From the NCBI RefSeq assembly GCF_000764305.2, contig NW_025941543.1:1-64000 (forward strand): DNA of 64,000 nucleotides, given 5' to 3'. The position numbers were made by a program, and so were the translations under genes. Shown in pieces: positions 56,262 to 64,000 of the stretch (position 1 is the stretch's first letter; every line of letters begins with the position of its first letter). The DNA comes from Hyalella azteca (Eukaryota > Arthropoda > Malacostraca > Amphipoda > Hyalellidae). The notes under the pieces were generated by a model. It had not been told where the DNA came from. It worked only from the letters and a program-made list of their open reading frames with translations, and did not search any database.

Positions 56262-56680
56262 ACTAAAGGACTAAAAAGGAGAAAATAAAATACTTAAAAA
56301 AACTTTTTAAAAAACCACGTTTTTCTTGTGGACTAAAAAGTAGAAAATAAAATACTTAAAAAAAACTTTTTAAAAAACCACGTTTTTCTTGTGGACTAAA
56401 AAGTAGAAAATAAATTATGGCTCGCCCAAAAAACGTGGGTCGGGCTGTACGTTCACCATCAAATTTTCAAAATTCGTGTGTTGTGTGCTTTTCGCTTTGA
56501 TCATAAATCTGCCCGACACACGTTTTTTGGGGCGAGCCATAATTTATTTTCTACTTTTTAGTCCACAAGAAAAACGTGTTTTTTTAAAAAGTTTTTTTTT
56601 TAAGTATTTTATTTTCTACTTTTTAGTCCACAAGAAAAACGTGTTTTTTTTAAGTTTTTTTAAGTATTTTATTTATTGCT
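56262..56680. mobile_element. Foldback-type inverted repeat element
   Basis: Two arms of about 170 bp in inverse orientation, each built from sub-repeats CACGTTTTTCTTGTGGAC plus a run of T/A and the inner piece GGCTCGCCCAAAAAACGTG. They surround a unique centre of about 65 bp (near 56445-56510). No transposase. Confidence 0.8.
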
Positions 56681-57229
56681 CACTTGAACATGCGGCTGTT
56701 ATTCATGTTACTGAATAATAATATGAAAGAAGTCTTTCATGACTTTTTGTACTGAAGAAAACTTATTGGTTACATGCATTGTTACACTAAAATTTTTACC
56801 ACATCGGGTGTGCTGGAAGGAGACATCAAGCAACCAATATCTATTTTTAATATAAACTGGATATTTTTTCAATTCCAGAATAAGTTAGCGTTAAATACAT
56901 TGACAAACTCAAAACCTTTTGTTATGTACTCGTAGTCATGGTACAGTTGGTACTGAACTGATATGAGTAATATAGTGTTTGTGACGGCGAGAGAAGGGGT
57001 GCGAATAGTTTAGTCTGTGATACAATTACCTGTGGAAGCTCCTCGCTTGCCAAAGTATTCAGTAATTATGCATATGTTACAACGTGAATTTTGTTAGTTG
57101 CTGATCTTCACTTTTTCTAATCTCTTACATATTTTTGAAACCTAGCGCTGCGAAGCGTCTTAGGTTATGGCGGAACGTAAGAAAAGTAAACCTTGCGTAA
57201 TCGAGGCACAGGACTACTTTATAATCAAA

Positions 57230-57435
57230 AATACCATTTTTTTGTCCTACACTTCGAACTGGCGTACAAAAAATGGCTTCCAGGTTCGGTCTTGCATTTT
57301 GGGAATATTTTTTTCATAGGTTTTTCACTGCGGTGCGACAGGTTTGTTTAGCTTGATTTCGTGCTCTAAATAGCATACAGGTTATGATCAGCATTGCAGC
57401 GACATCGTTAATAACGCTTGTAGGCTTGTAGTAAT
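57230..57435 (-). pseudogene. Decayed fragment of the CR1-type LINE without the MITE
   Basis: Aligns with 3246-3375 plus 3524-3580 of the LINE (ACACTTCGAACT, GGCGTACAAAAA, GCATACAGGTTATGATCAG, GTAGGCTT). It is continuous where the other copy has the MITE. Confidence 0.75.
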
Positions 57436-60400
57436 GAAGCCTTACCTTAGCGGGATAATGAAGCCTAACCCTCAGTAATGCTTGCCTACGAGCTTCGGGA
57501 TCTCACAACATCTGGCGACGAAACTGGAATTGATTTACAAGGCAAAGTTAAGGCATCGCTGCTGCCCTATATCGGCAACAGCGGCTTGATGAGGCGCCTT
57601 TGTCCGACAGCCGCGGACATTTCAATCACTCGGTCATGGAGAAGCATTCGATGTTCGAATATTTGTTAAAACGAAGCATATTTCCCTCTGCTAAAATCAT
57701 TGAATAACTCGGCCAAACTAACCTCGTGAGGTCGAATGTTTATGCCAGCGAGTGAGTCAATAATTTTAAATTATTCAATTCGATTATAATATTTCGATTT
57801 TTCAATAATTTGTCTTCTAAATTCATCGAACAATACACTCAAAGAAATAAGTGAGCTTAAATATTACCATAGCGATGCTTTCATTGCGTCTGCGCTGTCC
57901 TACGCATTCTGGCGTTGCTAAGCCGGGCAGAGGCAGGGTTGATCTCGATTATATACCCAGCAGCATTTAAGCAGATGGCTACGTAATTACATTATTGCTA
58001 GACGGTGGAATAATCTACAGCGAAAAATCATCATCCATAACTAGAGAAATCTTAATCTTATGGTCATGGAAAAGCACGGAAGAAACGATGATATTCCACT
58101 CAAACGAAAAAGCTTCGCTAATAATGATTCTTCGCTAAATTAGAAGCGTTTCTTGGCCTCATGGGAATAAGTAGCGAATATTTCACCAATCGGCAACAAA
58201 CCTGACTCGGCCATATTATCATCACCGACATCACGAGGTTAATGTGGTCGAGTTCCTTATTTAATAACAATCTCTTTGCTATTAAATTATTTACAGTGTA
58301 CATGAAGTTTTATTTCACATGAATTTAATGAACGAAAGTAAATACATTTTACATGACAATTACATAAGCACAAATATAACAGGGAATAATTATTATACCT
58401 TAAATAAAATTAAAATCAAAATGGTAAATCTAATTGCTCTCTAAAAATTGACAGGGAATTAATAAAAACATATTATTTCATGTAATGATTTCATATAAAT
58501 GCAAGTAGATTCATCGTATTATGACTTACAAAGACCGTAGCAGGACTGTGACGTGACGATGAGACGCACCTCTAAGGAGCCTTCATCGAAATGATGCCCA
58601 AAGAGCGGGTAAGTCATCAGTGATAAGCAATAGTCGACTTCAAGTCTTCGAGCCCTCCGATATAGTGCGACTGTTTGCACGATAAAAACTTCGAACGTTT
58701 TTTTGAAACATTCTCTGCCATTTCAATTGTCTCAGACTAAACAAAACTGCACCTCATGAAATGGAATGTTCTGTGGCGGCTGAGTGCTAATGACTTCTAT
58801 AGCGACAATTGAAAATATCAGCCCCCTACATAGTATGGCGATACCTTTGTTGTGGTATTCAATGAATACGGATATGAGTGTAATCCAAAATAGAGAATTC
58901 AGCATGCAAATAAATCGAAAATGGTAAAATAGCGTGTGTCATCTCGACCAAGCACCGGCAACCTGTACGGCCGGGCCTTGCTGAACCGTGTTTCACATTT
59001 AATGTAAGAGTTAGGACTCATATAGCGTGAGGAGCATATTCACAACAATATGAAATCGGCAGCTCTTCAAGAACTTTATTAGCTATCAACTCTTAGCTAC
59101 TGAACACTTTTCTGAGTTCATGCGTATACCTGCAGATAATTGCATGTATCCCAGACTGAACTATTCTCACCACCGAAGTCACAAATATCGCGTAGCTCAG
59201 TGCAATATCATGAATACATGGACAATATAACAAATTCATTCAATGACGAATGAACAGCAGTTGATTATTAAATGTATTTAGACACTATCCAATCTGAAAT
59301 GCCAATACAAATTCAAGTTATCCGTAAAAAGCAAATTCCCACACCAGGTCTTCGGATTCAACGAATGCGGTGAGATTTGACTGTAAAAATGTAACCGTTT
59401 TTCCTTCCCAAGGGATCTTCCAAACACCAACGCAATCGTTTGAAAAGTTTGCTGCTTGGCAATGGATTATTCCATATTCTCTTCAACTGACTCACCTTTA
59501 CTTGACAATATCAATGATAAATATGAAGCGAATAAAGCTTGTGTTTGACTCACAAAACAAATTTCCAACACAGCAGATCGTGGACGTTTACTGGTTACGT
59601 GTGGGTAGAAAAAAATCGTGAATGTAACTCAGTCTTGAGTGTCACCATTCATACCGCAGAACTATATATGGGTATTCAGACCTTGATTTCAGCTCCTATA
59701 ATTGCTTGGTTTGCTTGAATACTCTACTTGAATAGCAAGAAAGAATTGTGAATTATTAAACGGTTGTGGCCGCTGTGTGCATAACTAGCAGTGAAATCTT
59801 CCTTCTGTAACCAAAATTCACCAAATACTAGCGGACATATGTACAACTAATTCTTACTATTTAGATAGAGTCGGAATAAGAGAACTCTGGTAGCGCCTTG
59901 AAAAGGAAATACATATATTCATCCAATAGTAGAACAAAGTTTAGGTGAAATCACGATCAATTATATTCTTCCGGGATTTGAAATTAGATCAGTTTCCTTT
60001 TGGATCAGCTCTCTGAAAGTTGATGCTTCATTCATGGAAGAAATTAGGAATTAGGATTCATTCAAGGAAGTAACAGGTCCGTCAGACTCGTGTAAAGGAG
60101 AAACTCATATGAAAATGTAATTATAAACTTATTTGCCAAGCAGCAACTTTTTCAGTCGATGCATGAAACTTTTTAAATCTGTAAAAGATTAACCAGAATA
60201 GTAATATACAGTAGATATAACTCAACCGCTGAGCATCGAAAATGGGCTGATGATCATGATACCCCATTGATGGTGATGGCAATTATGGTTTGTGAGGTAC
60301 AACGTGGCTATTGCAAGCTGTGAAAATACGATAAATAGGCTGCTCCTAGTTTCTGGCGAAATGATTTTCGAAAGTTATTTCTGCTTATTTTAATGTCAAT

Positions 60401-63233
60401 AGCTTTTAATTTTCTTTACCGTTCTCATATCTCACCGCATACATGGTGGCTTCGAAGATCTCATATAGGCGATTGCACATTACTGGTAACTCGTTGACTT
60501 TTTCTATTACCGTTTCCCCGGAGGGTAGTTGCTACATACGACTACAAATTACCTGCTGTTCATGTATCAATGAATTTCTATTATTTCGTTCGTGTAGTCA
60601 TAATACGTGACTCGGCTGTACGATGATTAAGTGGGTGAGTATGAGAATAGTTTAGTCTGGGATGCAATTGCCTTTGGGAACGCTCTATCATGCAGACCTT
60701 ATATAGTGTTCAGCAGCTACGGGCTGGTGACTAACGCAACATTATTTTAGATTTTTTTTTTTCAATTCTAGTAATCGAAATTATTTTGTATCTCTCGCCG
60801 CATATAGGCGAAGATGATATATAGAGGAAATAATTGAAATGAAGCAGTGACGGGTCGAACTCCAATGTACGCGCACGAGGTAAGAATTATATCAAATAAT
60901 TCATATTGATTCGAATTAAACATTTCGAGGTGGCAATCGGTGCTTCATGATTCGCCTCTGTACTACAGTGGCGCGCTCTTCAATATAGATATAATGGAAA
61001 AATGTCAAGAATAATTATAAGGGATCGATTGTAATAACAATCCCCACACTCTCCTGTGCCCGGAAGTTTTCTGGTGAGAGCTCCGAAGAAATTAATTTCC
61101 TCCTTGAATGTAACTCATTCATGAGGGTCGCGATTCATTGGCCTAAACCAAGGGCGCCTTGATTTCTACTCATGGATGAGTAAATTTGGTGAGCTTGAGG
61201 CGTCCACGAGATTCATTCTTATTCAGACTCAGCGGAGTAATAATAAATTTTGATTTGATTCGGAACTAAAGTTTGAAAATACGAACAGATTATGCCAGAA
61301 TTTTTGTAAGGTCAGATGTTAATGAATTATTATACCGGTGTAGCAGGACTCTAGGTATCGTGTTATCAGCCACATTGTGGGCCTGAGGGTGTTTGTTGCA
61401 AAGGGTCAGGAAAACAAGGAATTAGTGATGGTCTCCACCTCCCCTACAACCATCACAATCCACCTTTTTATTTGACTTTTCTTTGTTTTTATTTAACAAT
61501 TTATTGAACAGAAACACTACAAGAAGAACAATGCATGCACAGTGGGCAGAAAAGAAAAAGCCAGCGCAAATCCGAGGCACGGGGGTCTATTAACCTCAAA
61601 TAATGGTATGTACCAGCTTGCCTGCTTTACCTAGTCTGAGAAGCAAAAAAATTAAATTAACAAGATAGACCTAAGGAGTGCACTAAATCCATAAAAAATG
61701 TCACTTACAATAACTTTAACATGTGTAAGTTAGTGACGCATATCAAGCAGTATGCAGTCTACTTATTATGTCAACACTGAAATTTATACTCCTGCTTTAA
61801 TTTCATACTTTGATCTCATATGTCGCTGCGTCTCTGGAGAGCGGGGTTTGCGCAGGACCCCTATAGTGGGAAAATCTAAATTCCTCGCAGGATCACCGAA
61901 ATGGGCTTCCCACAACACCGGGAACACATCTTCCATGTCGGTATCATGCGTTGGTGATGCATACATTAATGAAGTTACTTGAGCGATAAAAGTTTTAGGA
62001 CAAGTGTCAGAAAATCAATTTAAAGGTGATATCTCAGATGACTCCTGAAATGAATGAATGAAGAATCCAAGTAATCGGATAAAAAACACGGGGAAATAAC
62101 GGGAATTATATGAGATTCATTCCAAAATCTACCCAATTGATCGATTGATCACAAATTGCTTAAAGGGGTACTCAACAATTTCTTTAGGGTATTAAAATTA
62201 TACTCGCAAATAGATATGTTTGCGATACAAAATTCATTCCCCTTTTTGGCCAATTATTTCTTGTTATTATAATACAAAATATTCCAGTGCGTTTTGCGTA
62301 TTCGAAGCCTTCAAGTGCGCTGCTGTTCAAACTGATAATCACTTTTCCTTTACCATTTCGATGGAGATGATTGGTAACATTTTCGAAAAGAATTATTGCT
62401 AAGGCACCATCTACGTGGAAAAATTAGTTTGAACTGTACGCATCATTAGTATGTGAACCGTCACATTTGCATGATGCATGAAACGACTATGAGAATGAAA
62501 AATACTATAGTTATTGATAAAATTTGTTACGATCAGTTTCATTTTTGTATTCAGTAGTCGTGAATGTATCGCAAAGCTTCTCGTCCTTTCTGGGCAAAGA
62601 AAAATGCAAGAAATATTGAGTGTGTAATGAGTGCATCTATTAGTCAGGCGGCGTTTTGGCTCATGAACGGCGCAGTGAGACGAATAGCGTCGTCTTCTGA
62701 CTTTGTCTCAGTGAGCGCGCCTCAACAAGGGCTCTGGCTTCGGTCCTGCAATAGGCAATCATCGGATCATGTCATGCAAGGCGCCTTCCCCAACTGCCGC
62801 AAGTTTTCAAATGATTTGTTTACGAAAAAGAATAGAAAATTCAGAATTTTATTACATAAAACCCATTTTATCTTTCTATTGTGATTTTTGAGGACCGGTT
62901 TCGAAATCATGTCATTCATCCCGCCTTTTGAGACCCCCATTGTAGTTAGTATCATGAAATACCAATTACATTATACAGTCAGTTTTGATAGGTCTTCTCG
63001 ATTGACCAGTTTTTAGGTCTCCAAGAAACAAAAAGTTGCTAGTTAATCATTATTTCCGCAAAACTCGCTCGTATATTTGAATTCTTTATCTCAAGGTTGT
63101 AGTATTTTGATCTAAAAATTGGTTCTTACCACTTACTCCAGCGCCCTAACTCACGGTAACGCAATATTCTAAAGTCGATATTCACCATCGACCTCATTAA
63201 CGTAGCCACATTTTTAGCCCGTGCTAAATAAAA

Positions 63234-63261
63234 ATGGGCAGTAGCCCGTGCTACTGCCCAT
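63234..63261. repeat. Perfect 12-bp hairpin
   Basis: ATGGGCAGTAGC, loop CCGT, GCTACTGCCCAT. Preceded by a related copy TAGCCCGTGCTA at about 63216. Confidence 0.8.
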
Positions 63262-64000
63262 AATAAAAGTTTTAGTCGCCAATCTTCATGCTGTGTCATT
63301 TACTAAACACTTATTAAAAAACTGCCGGTGTACGCACAAAAATGACTTTCTATATATTACTTCTTCTTAAGAGAGTCAAATATCACGCGTATTATTTCAA
63401 TGAGCTATAATATAATAAGGCCAAGCCAAAATCGGAGTAAAAACAGACTACTTACTGTGGATTAGAAAGAGACATCAAGCAGGCGACAAATCTTTAATGA
63501 TAGCTAGCTTACTTGTACTTTTATTACAATTACAGAATGCGTTCGCGTAAACGACATGGACAAACCCACAGCCTCTTGTATTCACCACATAGTCATGATA
63601 CTGAACTGTGCTGCACAGTTATGCAAATTAGAATTGAAAGTGAAAATAGTTTAGTTTTGGATACAATTGCATGTCGTGGCACTTCTCTAGACCGGAGTTC
63701 TCAGTAGATATGCATAGGATCGGCAACTGCCATCTTATAATCGATGATAGTAGAAATATAATAGACGATAATAATTTTGGAGCCCGATGGGGTGGAAGGA
63801 GGTTAGGAGTATGAAATTATATGAAATAGCTGTATGCCCCGAAGGCCTGGAGACCCGCTTCGTGTGCTGACGATGACGGGTCACAAAACTTAATTGATTT
63901 CAAGCTTGGGCATCGCTGCTGCCCTCGGCAACCGCCGCCTGATCTAAGGCGCCTTGTCCGACAGCCGCGGACACTTCAATCGCTCAGTCATGAATAAGCA

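Larger units (their letters stand above)
54840..64000. repeat. Dispersed diverged repeat family upstream of the homeobox gene
   Basis: Recurring blocks: ATAGTTTAGTCTG then GATACAATT (57005, 60643, 63645); GTCATGAAGAAGCA (55245, 57637, 58062, 63985); GCATCGCTGCTGCCCT (57551 and 63911) with GACAGCCGCGGACA. The blocks keep a partly conserved order. No coding frame; family unknown. Confidence 0.6.

Noticed and set aside
59370..59621. 83-codon plus-strand ORF
   Set aside because: Lies in a repeat-derived region with no supporting splice sites or recognisable motif.
61784..61982. Short ORFs on both strands, possibly an exon
   Set aside because: The minus-strand text (DMEDVFPVLWEAHFGDP) looks protein-like, but I find no flanking splice sites or matching neighbour exons.
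62564..62884. 106-codon ORF
   Set aside because: Unrecognised, low-quality composition, no partner exons; probably chance.

Overview
This is a eukaryotic window, AT-rich, intron-bearing and crowded with repeats. It is most likely from an arthropod. I infer this from a Rae1 gene with 3' splice-site-punctuated exons, a paired-like homeobox gene, secreted-protein genes whose signal peptide is split by a phase-0 intron (common in arthropod secreted and cuticle genes), DUF4817-type mariner transposons and a CR1-group LINE. There are no operons, ribosome binding sites or CRISPR arrays. The species cannot be read from the sequence. A 255-base N gap (38299-38553) and two Nextera mate-pair junction adapters (47385-47422 and 47465-47502) show that this is a short-read draft assembly.

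Four host genes can be modelled exon by exon, with splice sites and phases that agree. (1) Minus strand, 4582-10402: a two-exon gene for a secreted low-complexity protein of about 1,729 residues. (2) Plus strand, 14814-19187: a four-exon gene for a secreted, proline-rich and basic protein of about 539 residues, lying head-to-head with gene 1 across about 4.4 kb of repeats. Its last exon carries what look like two compensating 1-nt indels. (3) Minus strand, 23490-32937: a complete seven-exon Rae1 gene (WD40 mRNA-export/nuclear-pore factor, 369 aa). (4) Minus strand, 45418-51634: a five-exon paired-like (Q50) homeobox gene of about 870 aa, with a GC-AG first intron and a possible 24-nt microexon.

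Mobile DNA fills most of the rest. It includes a broken CR1-like LINE (985-4270) interrupted by a 144-bp MITE, with two further 144-bp copies of that MITE inside Rae1 introns. Six copies of a tRNA-type SINE have a 3' tail resembling the LINE tail. There is a near-complete DUF4817 mariner and a Tc1 element in Rae1 introns. A TTAA-flanked element contains a nested TA-flanked foldback element, and a paralogous empty site lies nearby. A gag-like LINE ORF1 is present with a decayed second copy, and a foldback repeat is present at 56 kb with a half copy at 12.5 kb.

The most unusual pattern is minisatellites that sit on or against gene boundaries. In Rae1 they touch the exon 2 donor, the exon 3 acceptor and (as scattered copies) the exon 4 acceptor. 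In the homeobox gene they cover the exon 4 donor and the bases just upstream of the start codon, and gene 2 has one just upstream of its first exon. Several repeat units carry a splice site with them. The left end (1-980) and the last 12 kb (52-64 kb) hold no gene I can support, only diverged repeats.
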